Source of the DNA: Haliclystus octoradiatus
Taxonomy: Eukaryota > Cnidaria > Staurozoa > Stauromedusae > Haliclystidae
DNA length: 64,000 nt
Assembly (NCBI GenBank): GCA_916610825.1
Contig: OU744451.1
Span: 9,670,989 to 9,734,988, forward strand
Direction of reading: 5' to 3'
Shown: positions 11,285 to 20,926 of the stretch, in pieces
How the letters are laid out: the number at the start of each line of letters is the position of its first letter
Position numbering within the stretch: position 1 is the first letter of the stretch
Position numbers and translations under genes: made by a program
The notes under the pieces: generated by a model
What the model saw: only the letters and a program-made list of their open reading frames with translations
The model's database searches: none
Told to the model about the DNA's origin: nothing

Positions 11285-11460
11285 ACGGGGTGAAGCTCGG
11301 CTATCGTGAAATGGCGTTATTGGCGTTAACCAATCAAATTGCAAGAATAAATCGTAGCAGATCCTCGATATGTTCTAATGTTATGTATATACACTACTGT
11401 ATATTATTCAAATTGTGATGGTTGGAAATAAACATATCATATCATATCATATCATATATA
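11285..11460 (+). mobile_element. Possible 3' end of a non-LTR retroelement with pentamer tail
   Basis: A GC-richer block (GACGGGGTGAAGCTCGGC...) passes into GGTTGGAAATAAACATATC and then a simple tail of repeated ATATC (about 11,432-11,460). A unique 3' end followed by a short tandem-repeat tail is typical of LINE or SINE copies. No coding part is present. Confidence 0.35.
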
Positions 11461-11527
11461 TATTCTAAAAGAAATATAATTTACATAATGTATTGCGTTA
11501 CAAAAACTACGAAATTCTATAAAAGAC

Positions 11528-11824
11528 CTCAAGACGAACAATAACAACTATAATTACGGAATAGCATTATGAGAATAACCTGGGCTTCACACTCTACGAC
11601 CATGACTTCTTCAGTGTGCGACGACAGGCGACCCACTGTTAATGAAAAATGTCTCTTTACTGTTGCCAGGAAGTGTGCCTCAAAATTCGACTGTTTATAC
11701 ATGAGATGCTTGCTATCAGAGAGTTACATACCACACTTAAGGTGAAAACTGACTCTGTAAAGTCTAGGTTACTATCATATTGTATTTCCGTAATTATAGT
11801 TGTCATTGTTTGTCTTTATTTTTT
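11528..11824. repeat. MITE-like element with ~50-bp inverted ends
   Basis: Left end AACAATAACAACTATAATTA (about 11,535) is matched in inverse by TAATTATAGTTGTCATTGTT near 11,815. The pairing continues inward with interruptions for about 50 bases per arm. Central sequence is non-coding. No clear target duplication. Confidence 0.5.
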
Positions 11825-11879
11825 TGTATTACATTATGTAATTAAGACATTATGTAAATTGGATTTATCTTAGACTATA

Positions 11880-12700
11880 TAACTCCTATAAAAATTTTTA
11901 ATCTTTCTTTTTAGCTTGAAAATGAATTACACTGATAATTCAAAACGTTGCATAAATCCTCCTAACATTCTCTAGTCGTTATCATTTACTTTGAAATGTT
12001 TAACAAAGAAACTTCTTATACAAAGTAATTATGCTCGTTAAAATCATTTATTACGAGAGTCGTATTCATCACGTCAAAAAAACGAATGAAATCTCCATGT
12101 GACCATGTTTACATTCAAGTCACAACAAGGCATGAAGAAATGGGTCAATGGGTCAAGATACGAATGATTCATTCGGATGTGAAAAACAATGATGAAAACG
12201 GAATTTAATGCGCTTGATGCTGATTGGTCGTTGGTTAGCAAAGGGGAGCGTGAACTGAGTTGTTATTGTCAGGCTCCCGTTACCTTGCGTACCAGCCCCG
12301 AGGTTTGTTTATGAAACCATATGGACCGTAAGATAATACGTCATTTTCCGCCCATCGTAAATAACACCAATATAGATTTGGTAAATTATTCACAGCCCGA
12401 TTCACGCTTTGTCACAACATCAATTGTCATAAAATCACACAATTCTTCGTCAAACACGTCATAGTTATCAGCCACAACAATTATCTTAATGATAATGCGA
12501 CATAATGCATAAATTATATCCCAAACTCATGGGTTTTTGTTGGGTTGAAAATCACACTTCAATTCACAGACCCTATATAGTTTCAGAAAATACCACGGGC
12601 TGGCAGGCAGGCTAAGCTTCCGTAGACTCTATACTCTTTTTAATAAAAAGAAAACGAGTCTGATTGCGGGCTAAAGTTGCTGTGCCCACCTCAAAGAGAT
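11880..12700. other. 5' flank of the six-cysteine peptide gene; no gene seen
   Basis: No open frame. A less AT-rich segment at about 12,210-12,300 contains an inverted CCAAT word (ATTGGTCGTTGGTTAG). It could be an upstream regulatory or first-exon region for the gene beginning at 12,926, but there is no direct evidence. Confidence 0.3.
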
Positions 12701-12716
12701 TTACCTTGACTGATGA

Positions 12717-12806
12717 TTTTAGGAGCTAGGACACACCTCCGATGCTAGAATATCATCGTTTGCTGCTATAGGATATTCATTATGCTTCACTCGTGTCCTC
12801 CTAAAG
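12717..12806. repeat. Short foldback element sharing CTTCACTCGTG motif
   Basis: Left arm TTTAGGAG(CTA)GGACAC is inverted at the right end as GTGTCCTCCTAAA. The right arm holds GCTTCACTCGTGTCCTCC, a motif also found in the foldbacks at 15.5 kb and 26.4 kb. Confidence 0.45.
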
Positions 12807-12925
12807 CCGCTCGTGCAGATAAATTGCGATGGAACACGGCAACCCGTGCATAAACCCTCCACTGAAATAGAGGCAAATGGTACATCATTGCGCTTTTATT
12901 CTATAAAATAAATTTTGTATTTCAG

Positions 12926-13572
12926 GTGGGCAATAAGACTATCAACTTCTTATTTGTGAATGAAATGGGAACGAATATTTGTATTATACTAGTATTGATG
13001 GTGATACCTCATTGCATATTTGCATTGCCAAGTATTATTTTAGAAGATAAAAGAAATGCAACCGAATCAACAGAATCAACAGATGAGGTATGTTTGCATT
13101 TTCAGAAAGCAAGACTCATTTAAAAGCAATGACGTTCATAAGTGGTGCCATAGAAAAGTATCCGTGGAACATGCACACGTGGCATATTAGCCATATATTA
13201 GCACCATTAATCTTAATCATAAATTGTTATCCATAAAATGAAGAACCTTAACTCTATAAGAACATATAATGCAAATTATGGCATAGAGAGGAATGTCTTT
13301 CATTACATCAAAACGTTCGTCTCAACGGGTTTATATACACTGAAAAAAAATGTAGTCGTTATACTATACACATGAGTTTATTTACATTTCCATCTTTCTT
13401 TCAGCAGCAAGGTGGTTGGAGTTTTCCAACGTGTCCTCTATTCAAACCATGTTCCAAGACATCAGATTGCTACCCATGTGACATTGAAGGAGTGAAGTGT
13501 CGAAGAATTAATGGCTCTAGAATGTGCATTGTGCCTGAACTGGGACTGTCTCTGTTAGAAGAATCTCGTTGA
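12926..13572 (+). CDS. Small secreted six-cysteine peptide, gene 1 (two coding exons)
   Basis: Exon 1 (12,926-13,087) follows a ttcag acceptor, so an untranslated exon lies upstream. The likely start is the Met at 12,965, giving a signal peptide (NICIILVLMVIPHCIFA), then a short acidic propeptide with a dibasic DKR and a Thr/Ser/Glu stretch. It ends at gag|gtatgt in phase 0. Exon 2 (13,405-13,572) follows tttctttcag and encodes the mature region with six cysteines spaced C-x5-C-x5-C-x2-C-x6-C-x8-C, then a short tail and TGA. About 96 residues in all. The compact disulfide scaffold, with a KPCSKTSDC-like loop, resembles knottin-type inhibitors or defence peptides, but I recognise no named family. 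Function unknown. Three relatives lie downstream in the window. Confidence 0.72.
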
Positions 13573-13673
13573 CAATTACAATATTAAGCAGCGAAACTAT
13601 ATCATTTCTCATACCTGTGATATAAAAAACTAATCAATCTAGCCATTTTTATGTAATGAACTTCTGAAAGATA

Positions 13674-13679
13674 AATAAA
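13674..13679 (+). terminator. AATAAA poly(A) signal of peptide gene 1
   Basis: AATAAA lies 102 bases after the stop codon, an ordinary distance for the end of a short transcript. Confidence 0.55.
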
Positions 13680-13689
13680 TCGTATAACA

Positions 13690-14586
13690 TGTTCTATTAT
13701 CAATATCCTTATATTATCCTAAGCATGGCCAATTGACCTTGGGCCAGGTTAGTATAGAGCTCTCATTGTTATTTTTGAGCTGATTGCATTAGTTGTAACT
13801 TTGAGATACTATGGCGATTTACCTGTGTTTGGCTACTTTACAATGTAATTGTACGAATAAAATCAGTTGATTTGTTGCTTTGAACTTATATTTGTGATGC
13901 AAGTTGACCCCATTTGATTTATTTTTGTGCGAAATTCATTCAGGAAAAATTTCAGGTATTAATGAATGCAAGTTTTATGTTGTTTATTGATTTAGGTGCT
14001 AGCATGTTGCTATATGAACTTGTGTTGGGGTTTGCAAACAATCGACTCAACAAATCATAAGAAATGGACGATTAGGATTCGAACTTTGGATTTCAAAAAG
14101 TGTTGTATGTAGAGTTTGTCACCAATGAGAGAAGCAATGTTAAAAAAATTTATTATTTCACACATGGAAATATGACATTTCTGACGTATCAATCTCTAGA
14201 TGAATAGCCCATGTCAATCAACGAGTGAGCTATTAAAATTTCAAAAATTCATTGTTCAAAAGGAAAATTGAAATGTTGGAAAGGTTTGAATCTCGAAAAG
14301 GGTTAAAGAAGGAGTTAAAAGAAATAACAAAAGTATAGCTTCGTTGATATATTTATATGCGTAATATTCACGTTCCATAGTTCCAGTGTCTTAATTTTTT
14401 GGATAGTTGTTATGAAATGTGACGTCGTAATGTGTAGGATTATACTGAAATCTGCCTATTTGTTCCATGTCTTGAAATACTAGGATAAACGGCCCTCAAA
14501 GGTCCCTCAAGTCCTCTAACTAACCAATTTCTTCCAGAAAACGAACAAAGGATTTAAAAGCATTTAATGAAATTAAATTTTAAATC
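13690..14586. other. Intergenic, no gene seen
   Basis: AT-rich, no frame or repeat that can be supported. Confidence 0.4.
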
Positions 14587-14589
14587 TTA

Positions 14590-15390
14590 GGCCTGGATTA
14601 TACAGCGCGCTTTCGAGCGTGCCGTGCTTTCGTTTACAGTAAATTGAAAGTTGGCTCGCTGTCGGCGCGCCCGTCTAACTTGACACGGCTCGCTGTCATT
14701 AGCACGGCGCGCTCCAAATCGAAAGCCCGCATAGGAAGAGCGTGCTTTCACTTGAAGGAGAACTTTCATTTCGACATTCCAGGGATTCCTCTCACCATAT
14801 TTGGTAAAAACCGGGAGTTGATGTCGAGAAAGAAATGTCTAGCCTCTTTTTCTCGGCGGTTGCCTAGATACAGTTCCGTTTTGCAAATAAACAGATGAAT
14901 AAACATTTATTTTCTTTCGAATTATAATCGAAATCCACAAAATAATAACAGGGAAACTACTCAGAGCATCTGTACTTCTCAATTGAAGAGGGGAAAACTT
15001 TCAAATAGTATAAATTGGACAAGGTTATATATATATTCTCTTCAGATTACATATAAGCCACTGTCTTGTAATTGTAGGACCATGGTAGGACCTAACAATT
15101 ATTTCAAGGTTAAAAAACTATCATTGTACGATAATCACAACTATTTGATGGCGAATTGTGATAAAAATCACTTTTTGAAGCAATAAATTTATTTCACGAA
15201 AAGCGTATTCTTGTCAATCAAAAGTCTTGTGAGATATTTCTTACACCTCATCATGTAATTCACAGGAAGTTTTACACAACTTTTGAGGACGGCTCGCTGT
15301 ATAACTAGACATTTTCAAAAGCGCGTGCCTTCAAATGAAAGCGCGCTCGAAATCACGGCACGCTCGAAAGCGCGCTGTATAATCCAGGCC
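14590..15390. mobile_element. Non-autonomous PIF/Harbinger-like DNA transposon
   Basis: 801 bp bounded by perfect 37-bp inverted repeats (14,590-14,626 and 15,354-15,390; outer end GGCCTGGATTATACAGCGCG). A TTA trinucleotide flanks each side (14,587-14,589 and 15,391-15,393). A 3-bp TWA target duplication is the Harbinger signature. Subterminal regions repeat GCGCGC and GGCTCGCTGT words, far more CpG-rich than the surroundings. No transposase, only short random frames. Confidence 0.82.
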
Positions 15391-15393
15391 TTA

Positions 15394-15500
15394 CAGTAAT
15401 TCGAAATTCGAAAGAACTTCCGCAAAATAAGCAAGCCTGATTATCAAATTTCCTTAGACGGTTCCTCTATAAGCAACATTGTTATGTCTTTATTTAGATT
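15394..15500. other. Short spacer, nothing recognised
   Basis: AT-rich spacer between the Harbinger-like element and the next foldback. Confidence 0.4.
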
Positions 15501-15605
15501 TACTAGATGAAGAATGTTGGAAGACACTCCGGCAGTGTTGTAAGCAATTGAATGCTCGTGCTTTGAACATTTCACTCGTGCCTCCCAAACATTGCTCATC
15601 TAGTA
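15501..15605. repeat. Foldback element, ~105 bp
   Basis: Left arm TACTAGATGAAGAATGTTGG pairs imperfectly with the inverted right arm ending CATTGCTCATCTAGTA. The right arm contains TTTCACTCGTGCCTCCC, shared with the foldbacks at 12.7 and 26.4 kb. Confidence 0.55.
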
Positions 15606-15609
15606 GGTC

Positions 15610-16360
15610 TGAATACAGACACAGAATGCGTGTAGGGACCCTTTATTGATAATACAAGCAAGCTCAAAGGTAAATAATCTCTACTGCCAGGATATCTACT
15701 GCTATTATATAATTTGTGTCTGTTCATATATAAATTTGCCGTTCCGCGAGGTCTGCGCCTCTTTATGACAACTTAGTATTGTATTTGATTTGTCAAGAAA
15801 TTATGCAAATATTTGTATCGAGATAACCTGTCATACAGTAACAGATTCGTGGTATGTATATTTTAATTTTCTGGTGTTATTATAAAATGATACACTTCCT
15901 TTGATACTTCATTTGATATCATTGTATTAATAAATTTAGAGATTTTCACAATTTCATAGGTTGATAATCTAGTGGGAAGATAAAATCGAAGGCAAACTGA
16001 AATCTCCAGAAGGAAATGTTTTGCTTTGAGTTTGAGCTGCGAGAAAGAAAATTAAACAAGTAAGTTTGAATAATTCAATTATTTATATGACATACCTACT
16101 TACACATTGGCTCCTCTATCTCCCAAAAATATCTCACTGTTGATTAATGGGATCATAAATTCGTAATAGTTTTAGAATAACAAATATATATCTTGCTTCA
16201 TAACCGATTTACTATAGCAAATATAGAGGCTATTGGCAATGCCCCAGGATTGGGAAAATCAATATGCACATGCAAGGATTAATCAATCATTGGTGATCAT
16301 CTTGATGAGTGCTGTGAGCCACCGTCCCGTGTTCGAATCAAATGATTAGCTAAGTTCGTA
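15610..16360. other. No gene seen
   Basis: AT-rich sequence. The right part (about 16,200-16,360) may be the untranslatable 3' continuation of the Penelope-like fragment that starts at 16,970 on the minus strand. Confidence 0.3.
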
Positions 16361-16363
16361 TCT

Positions 16364-16970
16364 CTATTGTAGATTGTTGCAGGTTGCATGTGCATGAAAC
16401 TGCATATGAATGTTAAAGTGTGGCTTTAACACAGTCTCAAATAAATGATTGAAAGCTGGTTTAATGCAATGATGATATGGTGTGATCATTCTCACTTGAT
16501 CCGTGATTGATTTTTGCTCCGTTTTCTTAGAGAGACTTTTCGAATGTGTGATGTATGTGTTGCGTATCATGTTAAAGGTTTTCCTCTGTGGGTAGCCTTT
16601 AGTACAGAACAACAAATACAACATGTACAAGCGCAAGATGAAGATATTTTGATCAGATATATTGCGTAAATAGCGAATACTTTGCGCTTTAACTATTCCC
16701 CATTTTGTAGCAGGGTTATGTTGTGAATTGAAAGGCAAAATATTATGTACATCTGTTGGTTTGGTGTACAAATCTGATTTTAGTCTCCCCTCATGCGCGT
16801 CGACATTAATATCTAAGAATCCAACATTCGTTGGTGAAATTGTTGCTGTGAATTTCAGGCGAGGGTGAACATTGTTGAGACCACCGATGAAAACTTCAAG
16901 TGAGTTTCTATCGTGTTGCCATATTAAAAATATGTCAGCCAGATAGCGAACCCAACACGCTGGCTAGTAC
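16364..16970 (-). pseudogene. Penelope-like element reverse transcriptase fragment
   Basis: Reading the minus strand from about 16,970, the frame gives WVRYLADIFLIWQHDRNSLE, then LNNVHPRLKFTATISPTNVG, GFLDINV, and RLKSDLYTKPTD followed by about 130 more residues to 16,364. This is the palm and thumb part of a Penelope-like RT, the class allied to telomerase. The catalytic YxDD is damaged (YLAD), and an in-frame stop lies just upstream of the W, so the copy is dead and 5'-truncated. No GIY-YIG endonuclease is visible beyond it. Confidence 0.8.
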
Positions 16971-16979
16971 TCTTGGCTT

Positions 16980-18245
16980 AATATGGCGTCGTTGGATGTT
17001 TTGCCGATTATGCTCTATTATTGCGCTACAAAGCGATGATTTGGATTACTTGCAAAGTTTAAAGCTGACTTGAGACATGTTATAATTTTTTGTCTCAGAA
17101 TTTCTTGTCATGAACTCTATAACCAGCTTGATAAATCATTATTTTGAGATTGTTTTCGCTTGTGAAAGCTAGGTTCCGATTTTGTTAAGAACAAGATTTA
17201 AGTAAGTTGATTATCTCAATATTAAGCGTTAGGTTTATTACGTTTCAGAAGCTATACTAGTTCCTCATGTAGATAGGCGTAGGCCTACGATTTAAAACAG
17301 ATTTATATTGTTTGTGTATCTGTTACGCTCAGCCACTCAGCTTCAGGCTGTACTGTAGCCAGCAGCCCAGCACTCTAACAGTAGCTGCTGTTCCGTGTTC
17401 TGTTCTTGTTATGATTTGCAACTACCCAATATTAACGGGAAAAGATTGAAGAATTCAGAGTCAATTTGAATGATCTGGTTTAGAATTTAGCCTTTGTTAT
17501 TGAGGATATTCGACGAATTCATCATAAGGAATTGATAGCCTAATTGATCAAAACTTCTATAGTAATTCTCATCTTCGTACTCAATTTGAATTGAATTATT
17601 TAACTTCTTATATCATCGTGCTGCAATAGTAGTCAATTGCATCACTCAATTTCTAAATTTCTACATCACAGATTGATAGATAGATAGCAAGTTTATAGAT
17701 AGATCAGTATATGTTAGAAACATTAAAATTTAATTATCATACTATGTACATGTTTGTTTGTTACTTATATTAATATTATTTTTAAAATTACTCGTGGGTT
17801 TTTCTTGAGATCTGAATAAACTGCATCAAACTTAATAGTAATGATGCAATGGGATAAAATCACTGATGGTATTTTTAGTGGTAAATTGTTTTCATGTGTG
17901 TTAATTTTTGTCGACAGGTATACAAACAAAGGACCTTTGCTTGGCGTGTTTTATCAGTACCTGACCTCATGGGAAGTTAACCTTGAAAGTTAGTCATACA
18001 ATAAAGCTGAATAATGTCACTATGTCAGTGCTTCTGTAAAGAAAATTATAATTATATTAAATCATATTTTCATAATTTTCTTTCGAGTTAATTGTATATT
18101 TCATAGTTTTAAGTTGTTAAATATACTTTAAAATGCTGTTTAGAGAGCTCCTGAGAGATTTTAATCAGGAAAATCCTTCTGGTGGGCATGTCCCCGTACC
18201 CGCAAATTTCGAGCCGATCTTGACCTGGTGGTCCAAAATCCTGTA
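16980..18245. other. No gene seen
   Basis: AT-rich with short frames only. It probably includes decayed parts of the Penelope-like element next door, but nothing can be aligned by eye. Confidence 0.35.
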
Positions 18246-18249
18246 TCCA

Positions 18250-18480
18250 CCCCCTGGTGATACCCGCAAGGGTGGCATGATTACCATAGAAAAAAAGGAG
18301 ATATCTAACTAGCATAATCATAATCTATTGAATTGAAAATAGTTTATTACGAACCAACCTCATAGATTCAAGCACGGCACTTTGGCTTCACAGAATTAGC
18401 TCTACATACTGCAGATTGATTGGCTATAGATTATCATTGATTAAATACAAGACTCAAAATTGCACGATGTGTACGTAACA
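18250..18480 (+). repeat. Partial copy of the peptide-gene 5' block
   Basis: Shares GGTGGCATGATTACCATAGA, ATAATCTATTGAA, TAGATTCAAGCACG and TTTGGCTTCACAG with blocks at 28.5, 38.2 and 57.9 kb. Compared with the 38.2-kb copy it lacks about 650 bases, including the 5' exon donor. Confidence 0.65.
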
Positions 18481-18544
18481 AAGCTTATAACAACCCATGT
18501 AATGTATATTATTTAATTTAATATATATTTATATGTGTGTATGT

Positions 18545-18825
18545 ATGTGTGCTGCTATGTGTGTCTCAATTGCGCATGCGCAATTTTGAGCACTATCGAC
18601 TTGGGATGTGTCTATACTATTTGGGATATGCATTGCCCATTTCTTCGGTAGTTTGAGCACTCTGGTATGACACAGATGTTTCTTTTGATGTGGTGAATTT
18701 TCACCAAATTTACTAACTCATCTTGACCTAGGTATATACCGAAGTTAGTTCCTTGTTCGCTCACTGAGCAGTACTGATGAAGGCTAATGGCAAGAAACAT
18801 GTACTTGTCTGCTGCTATCTATATA
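18545..18825 (+). repeat. Dispersed ~270-bp repeat ending in a hammerhead core
   Basis: The stretch from TGCTGCTATGT to CTTGTCTGCTGCTATC is repeated with about 90% identity at 59,145-59,445. Both copies begin after a TG/TA simple repeat, both contain the palindrome AATTGCGCATGCGCAATT, and both end in the hammerhead motif described separately. The sequence just after the predicted cleavage point (TGCTGCTAT) also occurs at the left end, as expected if the unit was once tandem or circular. Confidence 0.75.
18767..18816 (+). ncRNA. Hammerhead ribozyme candidate 1
   Basis: All core elements are in order: CTGATGA (18,774-18,780), a short stem II with GGC/GC, GAAA (18,794-18,797), stem III ACA/TGT with a six-base loop, then C at 18,809 as the cleavage base. 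Stem I is AGCAGTA (18,767-18,773) against TGCTGCT (18,810-18,816), seven pairs including one G-U. Stem II is weak (copy 2 pairs better). Short-stem-III hammerheads are known from Penelope-like elements and retrozymes, which fits the Penelope fragment nearby. Confidence 0.6.
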
Positions 18826-18832
18826 TATATAA

Positions 18833-18900
18833 TAAAAGGAGTCAAAGAATACACATTCATAATTGTTACTAATAGTTTCATGCTTACGCAATCATCAGAC
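18833..18900 (-). mobile_element. ~68-bp mini-insert with CTGATGA...GAAAC core
   Basis: The minus strand starts GTCTGATGATTGCGTAAGCA and continues TGAAACTATTAG to GACTCCTTTT. CTGATGA (18,892-18,898) and GAAAC (18,875-18,879) flank a three-pair helix capped by the GNRA loop GTAA. The same insert occurs at 39,031-39,098 and, rearranged, at 39,945-40,052. Confidence 0.6.
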
Positions 18901-18909
18901 AAATAAACT

Positions 18910-19400
18910 AAATAATGAAAAACATACAGTTCCGCCTATATCCATTTACAAACCTACAGCTATTGTTTAACAGAACAAAGGCTTTTGATGCTAGAAATAA
19001 ATTGTATTGTTACTATTTCCTATTATCGCTGGTTAGTTATCATCTGCAAATGTATATTACAAAATATATGTTATGTTTTCACGAATTTATGATAAGTTAT
19101 AGATAACATTTATTTTCATGTCTACATTTGGAAATGAGCTCAGACTTTTGTTTAATAGATCTTCTTTAGCGCAAATGATATGGTACTATTTCAATTAGAC
19201 ATAGATGGCATTGTTTTTGATTTATTGCTGTATGCTTAGCTAGGCAGGTCCATTCAATTTTGTAGTTTTCTTTCCTATCTTTTAGTCTCCAAATATATTT
19301 CAAATACATTCCAAATGTATAACCTTCAAATACATTAAATATGTTGCTTTGGTTGCTTTATCTGTACACGGTATAGAAGCTGTTTCAACAACAAGCTTGT
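18910..19400. other. No gene seen
   Basis: AT-rich. This may be the degraded downstream part of the THAP pseudogene, but no protein-like frame survives. Confidence 0.35.
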
Positions 19401-19682
19401 TTTTCTAAATCATGACCTTCACTTTTGCTGCAAGCGGTTCATTACAATAGTCTGTTTGAGTCGAACTTTCTTGAAAATTATGTCCGGTTTCAATATCAAA
19501 ATCTCCGATAACAGGAATATCAGCGGTACTATCATCAGAAGCAATAACATCATCAGGAACAGGATTAATGTTTTCATCCTCAGAATCTTCAGGTACCACA
19601 ATAAATTGACGAGGATAAAGTATTTTTCGTCCCCCCTTAGATGACTTGGCCAATTGCACTGAAGAAGTAGTAGCAATGATTG

Positions 19683-19848
19683 TGTCGTATTACGTAATTG
19701 TTATTCCTGTATATATAACCTCTTTATATTAACCTCGTTTCGATGTAGACTATAAAAGTAGATGTTCTTTATTAATAAGATTAGATTATGTTGGATCTCG
19801 CGTTGTACTCATTGACTCATGAATATCTTTATTCATTGTCATATGACA
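19683..19848 (+). repeat. Gypsy-1 5' LTR (166 bp)
   Basis: Starts TGTCGTATTACG, ends CATATGACA. Contains a TATATATAACC box near its start third. Partner at 23,437-23,602. Confidence 0.9.
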
Positions 19849-19867
19849 AATTGGCGCTGCGAGTAGG

Positions 19868-19955
19868 CAATCACATTGGCAATGCCCCTGTAGACTGCAA
19901 TTTAGAACAAACAAGTAGGACTAGTCCCACACCCGATACAACATCATCATCATCT
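19868..19955 (+). repeat. Duplicated pol 3'-end fragment inside gypsy-1
   Basis: Nearly identical to 23,165-23,250 (GGCAATGCCCCTGTAGACTG... to ACAACATCATCATCA), which encodes the extreme C-terminus of pol. It lies just after the primer site, out of place. Confidence 0.85.
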
Positions 19956-19957
19956 GC

Positions 19958-20410
19958 GGAATTAACCATCTGGTCACTAACATGATCACGACCCAACAGG
20001 CCATAATTTCTATTAGACTCTACTACATAAAATATGATAGAAGTAATTACGCTATGTTGAACTACATTTAATTTACAGCTACCGATTACTGATAACTCGT
20101 GGTCATCATAACATTTGAGCTTACGATTGCTTGGAGTGAGCGGAGGACAATCCAACTGTTCCCAAACTTTACGTGACAGAACAGAACATGAGGCGCCAGT
20201 GTCTTTTAACATTATCACTTTCACGTTGTTAATACTAATATCTTCAGTAGATAGACTTGTATTATTGACATCATCACAGCATAAAATAATGGCTACATCG
20301 TTGACATCGTCATTGGCGTCACTGTCATGGTCCACTGCTACATGATTTACCTTCGCGGTGTCTTTCTTCTTTTTATAACAGCACTGTTCAAGGTGCCCAC
20401 GTTTGTTGCA
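19958..20410 (-). pseudogene. Inverted second zinc knuckle and protease of gypsy-1
   Basis: Opposite in strand to the rest of the element. The minus frame reads CNKRGHLEQCC (second half of a CCHC knuckle), a basic stretch, an acidic linker and the protease (KDTGASCSVLSRKVWEQL, then NYGLLGRDHVSD). In a normal element this would lie between the gag knuckle ending at 20,925 and RT. The plus strand at 20,925 jumps straight to RT. The boundary at the left joins the duplicated pol fragment at a CATCATCAT run. Confidence 0.82.
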
Positions 20411-20926
20411 CGTTGGTTGCTTGAACAAATGCCATTTGCTGACATTTATGCTATCGCTTGTAAATACATAGAGCCAAAAGAGCGTTTTTTGATTGCTGAA
20501 CGCACTACATTTTTAGCAATACGACAATTGCCAGATGAGTCAGTAGAAGATGTCTACACTAGAATCAATTATCAAAGTGAAAGATGCGACTTTTCACGGT
20601 TCAAAGAAACATTGGACCCATCAGAAGAGTTAAAGAAATTGTTTTTTATAAACTGCTTCAACGATGTCAAAATCACCAGAGAGTTGCTGGATTATATACG
20701 ACTAATGCCAACGGCTACTTTTGAGGATTTAAGAGAACGTGTCCGCCTCTACGATATGACGCAGACATTTCTACAACGAACGACATTACCTAATGAAGGA
20801 AAAGTGGTCGTTAATTATGTTAAAAGCTCAACCAACAAAGCTTCAAACAGTCATAAATGCAAATTCTGTGATGGGACACACCCTCCGCGTGCTTGTCCGG
20901 CTTTCAACAAAAGATGTGGTTATTGA
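20411..20926 (+). pseudogene. Gypsy-1 gag, C-terminal part
   Basis: The frame carries a retroviral-type capsid stretch (MPFADIYAIACKYIEPKERF, then RQLPDESVEDVYTRI) and ends with a knuckle-like CKFCDGTHPPRAC and NKRCGY before a stop. The N-terminal half and initiator are missing because the upstream sequence is the inverted protease block. Confidence 0.8.

Noticed and set aside
11432..11460. CRISPR-like or satellite array
   Set aside because: A simple ATATC pentamer run of a few units, best explained as a retroelement tail.
14644..14898. 84-codon open frame (and its opposite-strand shadow) in the GC-rich part
   Set aside because: It lies inside the Harbinger-like element, overlapping its terminal repeat. 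Arginine/serine-rich composition comes from the CpG-rich ends.
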